Below are positions 32,715-41,195 of a stretch of DNA of 64,000 bases, one piece after another. Each line of letters starts with the position of its first letter. The first letter of the stretch is position 1. The notes beneath the pieces were generated by a model, which saw nothing but the letters and a program-made list of their open reading frames with translations, had not been told where the DNA came from and searched no databases. The translations under genes were made by a program, and so were the position numbers. Origin of the DNA: Hoeflea_A sp963921345. GTDB taxonomy: Bacteria; Pseudomonadota; Alphaproteobacteria; Rhizobiales; Rhizobiaceae. The DNA lies in NCBI GenBank assembly GCA_963921345.3, contig CAWUFE020000009.1, positions 372,001-436,000 of the forward strand, read 5' to 3'.

Positions 32715-32738
32715 GGTGTATTGCTCAAATAACACACC
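32715..32738. promoter_or_regulatory. Palindromic operator of the gntR-ABC exporter operon
   Basis: GGTGTATT (32715-32722) and AACACACC (32731-32738) are inverted arms matching at seven of eight positions around an eight-base centre. The site lies 16 bp upstream of the gntR start, where the promoter would be, and fits autoregulation by a dimeric YtrA-type GntR protein. Confidence 0.7.
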
Positions 32739-32775
32739 AACACACGCAACCGCAAGAGGTGGGCTGGCCAGCCCG

Positions 32776-33399
32776 CTACAGTTTGCGGGCGACGAGGAAA
32801 CGGTTGGGCGGGGAAGACGGATAGGCCCCGGTTTCGATGATCTGGAATCGCTCGCCGGCAATCATTTCATCCAGCTCGGAAACGCCCAGGAAGCCGACAT
32901 AGGGCGCCCGCCTGAAAATCTGCATGACAAAGATGACCGGCCGCAGCCACAGGCTCCGGTCCGCCAGGCAGGGCGTCTTGGAGATGAACAGTCCGCCGGG
33001 CTTAAGCAGCCGCCGGATCTGCCGGACTGCGGCTGGCCTGTCCTTGATGAGATGCAGCAGGTTGAAGGCGAGCACCGCATCATAGGATCCTTCCGGCTCC
33101 TCGTGTTCGCCGACGGTCGAGCGGACGAAATCGACATTGCCGACCTGCTGGTCCCAGGCCTTTTCACGCGCAATGTCGACCATCGCGGTCGAGATATCGC
33201 TGCCGGTGATATGTCCGACGTCCTTTGCCAGCAACAGCGCGGTCGAGCCGGTGCCGCAGCCCACCTCCAGGACCTTGTCGTCATTCGACAGATGCGTCCG
33301 CGTGCAGTCCATCGTCTGCTCATAGGCCTCGACATTCTTGATCGGCTGCTCCGAGTAGCGCTTGGCCACCCGGTTCCAGAAGGTTTCTTCCGCTATCAT
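32776..33399 (-). CDS. Class I SAM-dependent methyltransferase
   Basis: A 207-residue soluble methyltransferase. The SAM-binding motif I is KVLEVGCGTGSTALLLAK, followed by the acidic residue in ITGSDIS, and the later motif YDAVLAFNLLHLIKD and LLKPGGLFISKTP. Start ATG at 33399 has AGGA eight bases upstream. The last part (RRAPYVGFLGVSELDEMI) resembles methyltransferases acting on small lipophilic or quinone-like compounds, but the substrate is unknown. It lies 77 bp upstream of gntR in the same direction and is divergent from a LysR gene. Confidence 0.87.
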   Translation of the reverse strand: MIAEETFWNRVAKRYSEQPIKNVEAYEQTMDCTRTHLSNDDKVLEVGCGTGSTALLLAKDVGHITGSDISTAMVDIAREKAWDQQVGNVDFVRSTVGEHEEPEGSYDAVLAFNLLHLIKDRPAAVRQIRRLLKPGGLFISKTPCLADRSLWLRPVIFVMQIFRRAPYVGFLGVSELDEMIAGERFQIIETGAYPSSPPNRFLVARKL

Positions 33400-33511
33400 G
33401 GTGTCTTTCCTATCGCTCATTTGTGGCCGCCGCGAGCCCGGCATCCTTCCACTTGAACGGGCCGGACGGCTCGCCGCCATCGCTTCGGAACTTCATTTAC
33501 ATATGCATTTA

Positions 33512-33537
33512 TGCGAATGAAATTGCGGAAATTCGCA
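33512..33537. promoter_or_regulatory. Candidate LysR operator between methyltransferase and LysR genes
   Basis: TGCGAAT (33512-33518) and ATTCGCA (33531-33537) are perfect inverted arms with a 12-base spacer in an AT-rich gap, 20 bp before the LysR start and about 113 bp before the methyltransferase start. The arrangement suits a LysR-type regulator controlling itself and the divergent methyltransferase. Binding is inferred. Confidence 0.5.
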
Positions 33538-33557
33538 GACCAGTTATACGTTTTTGC

Positions 33558-34478
33558 ATGAAATGGCAGGCCGTCTCCTTTGACTGGAACCAGGCGCGCG
33601 CCTTCCTCGCCACTGCCGAGGAGGGGTCGCTGTCGGCCGCCGCGCGGGCGCTGGGCCAGACGCAGCCGACGCTCAGCCGCCAGGTTGCGGCGCTGGAGGA
33701 AGACCTCGGCGTCACCCTGTTCGAACGGGTCGGCCGGTCGCTGACGCTGACCCAGGCCGGACTCGAGCTGCTCGACCATTTCCGCGCCATGGGTGATGCC
33801 GCCGGCCGTATCTCGCTCGCCGCGTCGGGACAGTCGCAGGCCATTGACGGGCACGTCAGCATCACCGCGACGAACATGCTGGCCACCCTGCACCTGCCGC
33901 CGGTTCTGAAGCGGATCCGCGAGGCGGCGCCGGGCATCACGCTCGAAATCGTCGCCGCCAACGAAATCCGCGACCTGATGCGGCGCGAGGCCGACATCGC
34001 CATCCGCCACGCCCGTCCCGAACAGCCGGACCTGATCGCCCGCCTGGTTGGCGAGACAACGGCGCATCTCTACGCCTCGCCGGATTATCTCGATCGAATC
34101 GGCCGGCCGGAATCACCTGGCGATTTGTCCGATACCGAGTGGATCGGCTTCGGCGACGTCGACCGCATGCTGCCGGTCCTCAATGGCCTCGGGCTGCCTT
34201 TGACGGCGGACAATATCAAGCTGACGTCGGAAAGCGGCACCGTCATGCTGGAACTGGTCCGGCAGGGCCTCGGCATCACCATATTCACCCGTGACGTCGG
34301 CACACTCAATCCCGATCTCGAACGGGTCCTTCCCGACCTCGAACCCATTGTCGTACCGGTCTGGCTGGTCACCCACAGGGAACTGCACACCAGCCGCCGC
34401 ATTCGCCTTGTCTTCGATATGCTGGCCGAGGCGTTTGCCTCGATGGAGCCGGGGACGCTTTCACCGGCGCGCCAGTAG
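33558..34478 (+). CDS. LysR family transcriptional regulator
   Basis: A 306-residue LysR protein. Helix-turn-helix: FDWNQARAFLATAEEGSLSA then AARALGQTQPTLSRQVAALE; effector domain from about 92 (GHVSITATNMLATLHLPPVL). The ATG at 33558 is used because upstream sequence is the AT-rich promoter region. It is divergent from the methyltransferase and its 3' end overlaps the convergent TetR gene by 18 bp. Its subgroup (WNQARAFLATAEEGSLSAAA) is a common alphaproteobacterial type with self-control and control of the divergent neighbour. Confidence 0.92.
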   Translation: MKWQAVSFDWNQARAFLATAEEGSLSAAARALGQTQPTLSRQVAALEEDLGVTLFERVGRSLTLTQAGLELLDHFRAMGDAAGRISLAASGQSQAIDGHVSITATNMLATLHLPPVLKRIREAAPGITLEIVAANEIRDLMRREADIAIRHARPEQPDLIARLVGETTAHLYASPDYLDRIGRPESPGDLSDTEWIGFGDVDRMLPVLNGLGLPLTADNIKLTSESGTVMLELVRQGLGITIFTRDVGTLNPDLERVLPDLEPIVVPVWLVTHRELHTSRRIRLVFDMLAEAFASMEPGTLSPARQ

Positions 34479-35045
34479 CGGTTTCAGCGATGCCACGTAG
34501 CGGGACACGGAATCGCGCCTCGGATCGAACCATTCGAGCGACCAGTTGAGAGCGCCGATCAGCGCGTAACGCAGATAGCGGATCTCGGTTGGCGAAGCGT
34601 CGGCGCCGAGAAAGTCCCGCAACACGGTGTCCCACACGCGGTCGTAGTCGCGGCGCACCGCCGCCAGCTCCTTGCGGATGCCGTCCGGCACGAAAGGAAA
34701 GCACCGAATATGGGCGGAGGCGTAGTCGCTCGACGACAGCAGCGACTGCAGATGGACTTCCATGGCCTTGACGACGCGCTGGCGCGGCGACAGGTCGTCC
34801 ATCTCCACGAGCGCTTCCGCAACGGCCCGGGATACGACCTCGACACCGCGCCGCATGACTTCCGTCGCCAGCGCATCCTTGGACGGGAAATGGTAGTAGA
34901 GACTGGCGGTCTGCATGCCGACTTCGGCCGCAAGGTCGCGCATCGACGTTTCGGCGTAGCCGTGACGACGCATCATCCCGGCGGCGATATCGAGGATCTC
35001 GCGCCGGGCGTCGGGTGCTCTCTGCCGGGTCCGCGGCGCGCTCAT
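34461..35045 (-). CDS. TetR/AcrR family transcriptional regulator
   Basis: A 194-residue TetR protein with helix-turn-helix REILDIAAGMMRRHGYAETS, then MRDLAAEVGMQTASLYYHF. The C-terminal ligand domain (GALNWSLEWFDPRRDSVSRY) contains the family's common GALNW helix seen in regulators of acyl-CoA metabolism. Its ATG overlaps the stop of the upstream quinone oxidoreductase (ATGA), so it is the last gene of the acyl-CoA operon. The palindrome CTAACGATCGTTAG at 37294-37307 in front of that operon is its probable target. Confidence 0.9.
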   Translation of the reverse strand: MSAPRTRQRAPDARREILDIAAGMMRRHGYAETSMRDLAAEVGMQTASLYYHFPSKDALATEVMRRGVEVVSRAVAEALVEMDDLSPRQRVVKAMEVHLQSLLSSSDYASAHIRCFPFVPDGIRKELAAVRRDYDRVWDTVLRDFLGADASPTEIRYLRYALIGALNWSLEWFDPRRDSVSRYVASLKPLLARR

Positions 35046-36064
35046 GCCGCGTCGCTGCAGGCAATGCAGATATTGCCGAAATGGCCGCCTGTCTCGAGCG
35101 CGCGAAAGGCGTCCGGAGCCTCGTCGAAGCCGAACACCTGATCCACCTCCGGTTCGATTCCATGCTGTTCCATGGCTCGCGAGAGCTGCTCGAAGTCCTG
35201 CTTCGAGCCGACCGAGACGGCGCACAGGCGCAGGCGCCGCGTCAGCGCCAGCGGCAGGAAGAACTCGGCATTCGAGCCGGTCACATTGCCGATCAGGATA
35301 ACGGTGCCGCCGGTTTTCGCCGTCTTGAGCGAATCGTTGAACGTCGCCGCCCCGCCCAGTTCCAGAACCCGGTCGCAGCCGAGGCCGTGCGTCGCCTTGC
35401 GCACGGCGCGCGCCCAGGAAGGCACGGCATTGCGGTCGATCACGGCATCAGCGCCCAGCGCGACAAGCCGCTCGGCCTTTTGCTCCGAAGACGTGGTCAT
35501 CAGCACCTGGGCACCGGCCGCCTGCGCCAATGCCAGCGCCATCAGCGCGACGCCGCCCGACCCCTGGATCAGCACCGTTTCGCCCGGCCGCAACGGTTGC
35601 GGCTCGGACAAGGCGCTCCAGGCCGTCACGCCGGCGCAGGGCAACGTCGCCGCCTGGGCATCGGAAAGATGGGCGGGAATCCCGATCAGGCCGGAGGCCG
35701 GGAAGACGCAGTGGGTGGCGAGCACGCCGTCGAGCGGACCGCCGAGCCGTCCGGCTTCCAGGTCGGCGGGCGGCGCGCCGCCCATCCAGTGCTGCAGGAA
35801 CAACGGCGACACGCGGTCGCCGACATCAAAGCCGGTGACGCCGTCGCCAATAGCTGCCACCGTGCCGACCCCGTCGGAAAGCGGAATGAGCGGCGGCTGA
35901 ACGGCTCGGCCGTGTTCGCCGCGCATGACCACCAGATCGCGATAGTTGAGCGATGCCGCCGCCATTTCGAGCAGCACCTCGCCCGACCCCGGTCGCGGTG
36001 TCTCGCGCTCCAGGAGGATCAGATTGTCGAGACCGAACCCGTCCCGGAAGCACCAGTATTTCAT
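35042..36064 (-). CDS. Zinc-independent alcohol dehydrogenase / quinone oxidoreductase-like protein (MDR family)
   Basis: A 340-residue medium-chain dehydrogenase/reductase. It has the N-terminal catalytic fold (SLNYRDLVVMRGEHG) and NAD(P) binding fold VLIQGSGGVALMALALAQAAGAQV. The catalytic and structural zinc cysteines are not evident, and GNICIA near the C-terminus matches zinc-independent members such as quinone oxidoreductases. It lies 4 bp downstream of the acyl-CoA dehydrogenase and overlaps the TetR gene, so it belongs to the acyl-CoA module, possibly reducing an enoyl or keto intermediate. Confidence 0.85.
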   Translation of the reverse strand: MKYWCFRDGFGLDNLILLERETPRPGSGEVLLEMAAASLNYRDLVVMRGEHGRAVQPPLIPLSDGVGTVAAIGDGVTGFDVGDRVSPLFLQHWMGGAPPADLEAGRLGGPLDGVLATHCVFPASGLIGIPAHLSDAQAATLPCAGVTAWSALSEPQPLRPGETVLIQGSGGVALMALALAQAAGAQVLMTTSSEQKAERLVALGADAVIDRNAVPSWARAVRKATHGLGCDRVLELGGAATFNDSLKTAKTGGTVILIGNVTGSNAEFFLPLALTRRLRLCAVSVGSKQDFEQLSRAMEQHGIEPEVDQVFGFDEAPDAFRALETGGHFGNICIACSDAA

Positions 36065-36068
36065 TGTC

Positions 36069-37244
36069 TCACATCCGCTTGGCGACTTCTTCCAGCATCA
36101 CTTCGGTGGCGCCGCCGCCGATCGACTGCACCCGCGCGTCGCGCGCCATGCGTTCGATGGTGCTCTCGCGCATGAAGCCCATGCCGCCGTGAAACTGCAC
36201 ACAGTCATACATGACCTCATTGACCAGTTCGCCGCAATAGGCCTTGATCATCGACACTTCGCGCACCAGCTCTTCGCCCTGCGCGGCGCGGGCCGCGGTG
36301 GCATAGATCATCTGCCGTCCGGCCTCGACCTTGGCCGACAGCATCGCCAGCCGCTGGCGGATCGCCTGCTTGTCCCACAGCGGTGCGCCGAAGGCCTTGC
36401 GCTCGCGCACCTGTTCGACGGTCAGTTCGATCGCGGCCTGTGCTTCGCCCATGGCCATGGCGCCGAGCACTAGCCGTTCGTTCTGAAAATTCTGCATGAT
36501 GGCGTAAAAGCCGCGGCCCTCTTCGCCGAGCAGGTTCCGGGCCGGCACCCGGCAGTCGACGAAAGCGAGTTCCGCCGTGTCGGAACTGCGCCAGCCATGC
36601 TTGTCCAGAGCGCGCGAGACGGTAAAGCCCGGCGTGTCCTTTTCGATGATGAACATGGTGACGCTCTTGCTTGCCGCGCCGCCGTCGCCTGTCTTGGCGG
36701 CGATGCAGAGGACGTCGGCATGCACGCCGTTGGTGATGAAGGTCTTGGCGCCGTTGAGGACATAGTGGTCGCCGTCGCGCCGCGCAGTGGTGCGGATGCC
36801 CTTCACGTCGGAGCCGGCGTCGGGTTCGGTAATGCCGACGGCGGTGATGATCTCGCCGGTGACGACGCCCGGCATGTAGCGGGCTTTCTGCTCGTCGCTG
36901 CCGGCGTTGAAGATGTGCACCGAGGCCATGTCGGTGTGCACCAATGCCGTGATCGCCACGCCGGCATAGGTCGAGCGGCCGAGTTCCTCCGCCAGTACGA
37001 CGGTCGCCCGCTCGTCCATGGCCGATCCGCCATAGGTCTCCGGATAGCGGATGCCGAAGAAGCCCAGCTTGCCCATCCTGCGCAACAGCTCCCGCGGTGT
37101 CCTGCCGTCGGCTTCCCAGGCGTCGGCATGCGGCTTGATTTCTTCGGCAACGAAACGGCGCAACTGGTCGCGCAGCATGTGATGTTCGTCGTCGAAGAAG
37201 AACGGGCTGGCGGCGGTCGCGGAGAATCCGGGGGAATGGGTCAT
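36069..37244 (-). CDS. Acyl-CoA dehydrogenase
   Basis: A 391-residue flavoenzyme that makes 2,3-enoyl-CoA from acyl-CoA and passes electrons to ETF. Typical segments are AVGITEPDAGSDVKGIRTTA with YVLNGAKTFITNG for FAD/substrate binding, RKAFGAPLWDKQAIRQRLA, and the C-terminal FHGGMGFMRESTIERMARDAR with the usual catalytic-region Glu. No signal peptide. It is first in the operon with the MDR protein and TetR and is divergent from the biotin carboxylase pair, sharing the palindromic operator region. Short or branched acyl-CoA is likely because of the carboxylase partner. Confidence 0.92.
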   Translation of the reverse strand: MTHSPGFSATAASPFFFDDEHHMLRDQLRRFVAEEIKPHADAWEADGRTPRELLRRMGKLGFFGIRYPETYGGSAMDERATVVLAEELGRSTYAGVAITALVHTDMASVHIFNAGSDEQKARYMPGVVTGEIITAVGITEPDAGSDVKGIRTTARRDGDHYVLNGAKTFITNGVHADVLCIAAKTGDGGAASKSVTMFIIEKDTPGFTVSRALDKHGWRSSDTAELAFVDCRVPARNLLGEEGRGFYAIMQNFQNERLVLGAMAMGEAQAAIELTVEQVRERKAFGAPLWDKQAIRQRLAMLSAKVEAGRQMIYATAARAAQGEELVREVSMIKAYCGELVNEVMYDCVQFHGGMGFMRESTIERMARDARVQSIGGGATEVMLEEVAKRM

Positions 37245-37293
37245 GCACCGGTCCTTGCACGGCTGGATGGAGGCTGTCGGCTTGACGATTTAC

Positions 37294-37307
37294 CTAACGA
37301 TCGTTAG
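37294..37307. promoter_or_regulatory. Perfect palindrome CTAACGATCGTTAG, likely TetR operator
   Basis: CTAACGATCGTTAG is a perfect 14-bp palindrome in the 101-bp gap between the divergent acyl-CoA dehydrogenase and carboxyltransferase genes. A TTGAC-like element lies just to its left. The TetR protein of the same locus (34461-35045) is the obvious candidate to bind here and repress both directions. Confidence 0.75.
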
Positions 37308-37345
37308 TTAGAAAGTCAAGTTGAGTGAGCCCGGGGAGCGCTCCC

Positions 37346-38890
37346 ATGAAACCGATGCCCGACCTTCTTTCCGATTTGCGCACCGCCCTGTCGGCGGCGG
37401 CGCAGGGAGGCGGCGCCAGGATGCGCGAACGCCACGCCGATCGCGGCAAGATGTTCGTGCGCGACCGCATCGAGTTCATTCTCGACCCGGGCACCTCGTT
37501 TCTGGAGCTGTCGCCGCTGGCCGCGCACGGGCTTTACGGTGGCGAGGTGCCGGGTGCGGGGATCGTCACCGGCATTGGGATGGTGCACCACCAGCCCTGC
37601 ATGATCATCGCCAACGACGCGACGGTCAAAGGCGGTTCGTTCTTTGCCGAGACGGTGCGCAAGCACGGACGTGCCCAGGAGATTGCCGAGGAAAACCGGT
37701 TGCCCTGCCTCTATCTTGTCGACTGCGGCGGCGCCTATCTGCCGGAGCAGGACCGGGTCTTTCCCGACAGGGACGATTTCGGCGGCACGTTCTGGCGCCA
37801 GTGCCGCATGTCGGCGTCGGGTCTGCCGCAGATCTCGGTGGTATTCGGCGGCTGCACGGCGGGCGGCGCCTATATTCCGGCGCTCAGCGATCAGGTCATC
37901 ATGGTGCGCGGCACCGGCCGCATCCATCTCGGCGGCCCGCCCATCGTCAAGGCGGCGATCAACGAGATTGTGGACGGTGAAACCCTCGGCGGTGCCGACA
38001 TGCACACCACGGTGTCCGGCGTCAGCGACCATGTCGCTGCCGACGAGGAGACGGCACTGCGCAAGCTGCGCGAGATCGTCGGCCATCTTGGCGACGGCAG
38101 GCGGATCGCGCCGCCGCGCCGCCCGGTGCTGCCGCCGCAACCGTCCTTCGGCGAAGCGCAGGACCACGCGCCGGTCGACCTCAAGCGACCGGCCGACATG
38201 CGCGCCCTGATCCGCACTCTGGTCGATGACAGCGCCCTGTCGGAGGTCAAGCCGGATTACGGCTCGACGCTGATAACGGGCTTTGCCCATCTGCACGGCT
38301 ATCCCATCGGTGTGCTCGCCAATGACGGCGCGCTGTTTTCGGAGAGTTCGGTCAAGGGCGCCCATTTCATCGAGCTTTGCGACCAGCGGCAGATCCCGCT
38401 GATCTTCCTGCAGAACATAACCGGCTTCATGGTCGGCACGGAGGCCGAGCGCGGCGGCATCGCCAAGCATTCCTCCAAACTGGTGCATGCGGTCGCCAAC
38501 GCCCGCGTGCCGAAATTCACGGTGATCGTCGGCGGCTCGTACGGCGCCGGCAATTACGGCATGTGCGGCCGCGGTTTCAGGCCGCGTTTCCTGTTCGCAT
38601 GGCCCAATGCCCGCATCGCCACCATGAGCCCGGATGTGGCTGCCACGGTGGTGACCGAGCTCAGGCGTTCGAGCCTCAAACACCCGGCAACGGAACAGGA
38701 GATCGCCGAACTCGACCGCGCCACCCGCGCCCAGTTCGAAGAGCAGAGCGACCCCTATTATGCCACGGCGCGGCTGTGGGACGACGGCATCATCGAGCCG
38801 AACCAGACCCGCGACGTGCTCGGCCTGTGCGTGTCGCTCGCCGCCGGTCTGGAGGCGGAGACCGGCCCGCGCCCGGTCTACCGGATGTGA
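37346..38890 (+). CDS. Acyl-CoA carboxylase, carboxyltransferase (beta) subunit
   Basis: A 514-residue carboxyltransferase of the propionyl/methylcrotonyl/geranyl-CoA carboxylase type. Both crotonase-fold halves are present: the N-half with VDCGGAYLPEQDRVFPDRDDFGG and FGGCTAGGAYIPALSD as separate segments, and the C-half with FLQNITGFMVGTEAERGGI and GGSYGAGNYGMCGRGF. The PxQxxVFPD and GGIAKH pieces resemble methylcrotonyl-CoA and geranyl-CoA carboxylases. Start at 37346 has GGGGAG seven bases upstream. It is followed 7 bp later by the alpha subunit. The substrate is a branched or unsaturated acyl-CoA. Confidence 0.9.
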   Translation: MKPMPDLLSDLRTALSAAAQGGGARMRERHADRGKMFVRDRIEFILDPGTSFLELSPLAAHGLYGGEVPGAGIVTGIGMVHHQPCMIIANDATVKGGSFFAETVRKHGRAQEIAEENRLPCLYLVDCGGAYLPEQDRVFPDRDDFGGTFWRQCRMSASGLPQISVVFGGCTAGGAYIPALSDQVIMVRGTGRIHLGGPPIVKAAINEIVDGETLGGADMHTTVSGVSDHVAADEETALRKLREIVGHLGDGRRIAPPRRPVLPPQPSFGEAQDHAPVDLKRPADMRALIRTLVDDSALSEVKPDYGSTLITGFAHLHGYPIGVLANDGALFSESSVKGAHFIELCDQRQIPLIFLQNITGFMVGTEAERGGIAKHSSKLVHAVANARVPKFTVIVGGSYGAGNYGMCGRGFRPRFLFAWPNARIATMSPDVAATVVTELRRSSLKHPATEQEIAELDRATRAQFEEQSDPYYATARLWDDGIIEPNQTRDVLGLCVSLAAGLEAETGPRPVYRM

Positions 38891-38897
38891 GGCGGCC

Positions 38898-40868
38898 ATG
38901 TTCGACAGCCTGCTGATCGCCAATCGCGGCGAAATCGCCTGCCGCATCATGAAAACCGCCCGCCGTATGGGCCTGCGCACGATCGCCGTCCATTCCGATG
39001 CCGACCGCGATGCGCTGCATGTTGCCATGGCGGATGAAACGGTGCCGATCGGGGCCGCGCCGGCACGCGACAGCTATCTGCGGGTCGACCGCATCGTCGA
39101 GGCGGCACGGCAAACCGGGGCTGCCGCTATTCATCCCGGCTACGGCTTTCTGTCGGAGCGTCCGGAGCTGGCGGAAGCCTGCCTTGCCGCCGGCCTGATC
39201 TGGGTCGGCCCGCATCCTCGGGCGATCCGCGCCATGGGATCGAAGACCGAGGCAAGGGTCGCCGCCGAACGCGCCGGCCTGGCCTGCATTCCCGGCCATG
39301 CGGGACCGGATCAGTCGGATGACGACCTGCGGCGCGAGGCGTTGGCGATCGGCCTGCCGGTGATGATCAAGGCGTCTGCCGGAGGTGGCGGCAAGGGCAT
39401 GCGCGCCGTTCACGACGCGGCGGAGCTGCTTCCGGCGATCGCCGCCGCGCGGGCCGAAGCCGAGCGGGCCTTCGGCGACGGCAGCCTGCTGGTGGAACAG
39501 TTGATCCGAAATCCGCGCCACATCGAGGTGCAGTTGCTCGGCGACCGGCACGGAACGCTGCTGCATCTTTTCGAACGCGACTGCTCGGTGCAGCGCCATC
39601 ACCAGAAACTGCTGGAGGAGGCGCCGGCGCCGAACCTGTCCGCGGAAACCCGGCAGCGCCTTTGCGATGCAGCCCTGCGGCTTGGTCGCGCCATCGCCTA
39701 CGATTCCGCCGGCACGGTGGAGTTCGTCATAGATGCGGCGACCGAAGCCTTTTTCTTTCTCGAAATGAACACCCGGCTGCAGGTCGAGCATACCGTGACC
39801 GAGGCGGTCACCGGTCTCGATCTCGTCGAGCAGCAGCTGCGGGTCGCGGCCGGCGAGCCGCTGTCGCTGTCCCAGACGGACATTGCCTGCAACGGCCACG
39901 CCATCGAGGCGCGGTTGACGGCGGAAGACGCGGCGGATGGCTTTCGTCCCGATACCGGCGAGATTCTGCACTGGGCTCCCGATCCCGGACTGCGTTGCGA
40001 TGCCGGTGTCCGGGCCGGTTCGATCGTCGGGCCGCACTACGATTCGCTGATCGCCAAGCTGGTCGCCCATGGCACTGACCGCGAAGCGGCGCGCCGCCGA
40101 CTGGTGCGCGGCTTCGAGCGCACGGAGATCGTCGGCCTGAGCAGCAACCGGCTATTCCTGCGGGACGCGTTGGCGCGAGAGCGCTTTGTCGCCGGCCGGG
40201 CGACCACGGACTTCGTGCGCGACGAATGGCCGGATGGCTGGAAGGCGCCGCCGTCCAGGGCACGTCTCTATGCGGTGCTCGCTGGCCACCTGCGCCGCGA
40301 AACGGATCCGTCCCCCTGGGGATCGCTCGGTGGATTTCGCCTGCTGTCGGAAGCGGGCCGTCCGGCTCGCAGTGTCTATGTCGACGCGGACGCGCCGCAG
40401 GCACCGATAACCATCGAGGGACAGAAGACCGATTTCCGTATCATCGACAAAGACGGCGTCAACGAGGTCACTGCCGTTTGGACCGAACCGGGTCGACTGG
40501 AAGTGACCGCCGAAGGGCACACCGAAGCGGTTGGCGTTTACACTGCCGGTGAGCGGATCTTTGTGTCCGGCCGGAACTTTGACGATGCCTTCACCATCCG
40601 CCTGTTGGCCGACTGCAATCCGGAGCAAACCGCAGACCGGGTTTCTACACCCGATCGCATTGCAGCACCCATGCCGGGTGTCGTCGCTGAAATCCGGACC
40701 GCGCTGGGAGCCCAGGTCTGCGAGGGCGAGGCGCTGGTGGTCATGGAATCCATGAAACTGCTGATCGAACTCAGGGCTGCGGCGACCGGCCGGGTGGTCG
40801 ATATCGGGGTTGCCGTCGGACAGACGGTGGAAGCAGGCCGGTTGCTGATCGAGCTCGACACGGGCTAG
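38898..40868 (+). CDS. Acyl-CoA carboxylase, biotin carboxylase/BCCP (alpha) subunit
   Basis: A 656-residue biotin carboxylase fused to a carrier domain. Biotin carboxylase motifs are IANRGEIACRI, ASAGGGGKGMRAV (ATP loop), HLFERDCSVQRHHQKLLEE and FLEMNTRLQVEHTVTE. After a linker domain the biotinyl domain carries VMESMKLLIEL with K620 as the attachment lysine; the usual AMKM is SMKL here. Together with the beta subunit it forms a 3-methylcrotonyl/geranyl-CoA carboxylase-like complex in the cytoplasm. It is 7 bp downstream of the beta subunit. Its stop codon lies inside a hairpin at 40865-40919. Confidence 0.92.
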   Translation: MFDSLLIANRGEIACRIMKTARRMGLRTIAVHSDADRDALHVAMADETVPIGAAPARDSYLRVDRIVEAARQTGAAAIHPGYGFLSERPELAEACLAAGLIWVGPHPRAIRAMGSKTEARVAAERAGLACIPGHAGPDQSDDDLRREALAIGLPVMIKASAGGGGKGMRAVHDAAELLPAIAAARAEAERAFGDGSLLVEQLIRNPRHIEVQLLGDRHGTLLHLFERDCSVQRHHQKLLEEAPAPNLSAETRQRLCDAALRLGRAIAYDSAGTVEFVIDAATEAFFFLEMNTRLQVEHTVTEAVTGLDLVEQQLRVAAGEPLSLSQTDIACNGHAIEARLTAEDAADGFRPDTGEILHWAPDPGLRCDAGVRAGSIVGPHYDSLIAKLVAHGTDREAARRRLVRGFERTEIVGLSSNRLFLRDALARERFVAGRATTDFVRDEWPDGWKAPPSRARLYAVLAGHLRRETDPSPWGSLGGFRLLSEAGRPARSVYVDADAPQAPITIEGQKTDFRIIDKDGVNEVTAVWTEPGRLEVTAEGHTEAVGVYTAGERIFVSGRNFDDAFTIRLLADCNPEQTADRVSTPDRIAAPMPGVVAEIRTALGAQVCEGEALVVMESMKLLIELRAAATGRVVDIGVAVGQTVEAGRLLIELDTG

Positions 40869-40919
40869 CCCGCATTTCTCATACTCGCTGTGGTCTGCGC
40901 CGGCTCAAATGCGGGCTAG
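40865..40919. terminator. Stem-loop containing two convergent stop codons
   Basis: CTAGCCCGCATTT (40865-40877) and AAATGCGGGCTAG (40907-40919) are perfect 13-bp inverted arms with a 29-base loop. The left arm holds the alpha-subunit TAG stop (40866-40868) and the right arm the stop of the opposite small gene (40916-40918). The hairpin can form on both transcripts and could stop or stabilise both. No clear T-run follows, so intrinsic termination is uncertain. Confidence 0.65.
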
Positions 40920-41092
40920 ATATCAGTCCAGCCAATGTCCCGCTTGGTGTGAGCCGAGAGGTGGCGCAAGTCGGTTCGGTTCCAGCGGTCGGGCTTGCGC
41001 CCCCTGCGTCGGGCGGGAGCCTGTGCGACATAGCCGGCAACGTTCTTGAAAAAGCTCCACAAAACGGGGCTGTTTGTGCGATCTTCGGTCAT
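40916..41092 (-). CDS. Small DUF1127-type protein (58 residues)
   Basis: A 58-residue basic protein starting MTEDRTNSPVLWSFFKNVAG and ending DLRHLSAHTKRDIGWTDI. The C-terminal LxxLSxxxxxDIG pattern is that of DUF1127 proteins, which are numerous and short in Hyphomicrobiales; some bind RNA or affect phosphate/carbon metabolism. The start ATG is at 41092 with only a weak AGGA 12 bases upstream. It is divergent from a GcvA-like LysR gene, an arrangement common for this family, and convergent with the carboxylase, whose stop shares a hairpin with it. Confidence 0.65.
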   Translation of the reverse strand: MTEDRTNSPVLWSFFKNVAGYVAQAPARRRGRKPDRWNRTDLRHLSAHTKRDIGWTDI

Positions 41093-41195
41093 GGGAGTAT
41101 CTTATCCTGTTGTGGATCAGCACCGAAGATGGTGCAGCCGGTGATCGCCTTCCAATCGAATATGGCTCACTAGGCATAAGGAGATTTTATATCGC

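Noticed and set aside
40923..41177. An 84-codon minus-strand frame in the carboxylase-LysR gap
   Set aside because: Another frame of the same strand (40916-41092) gives the DUF1127-type C-terminus, so this one is a shadow.
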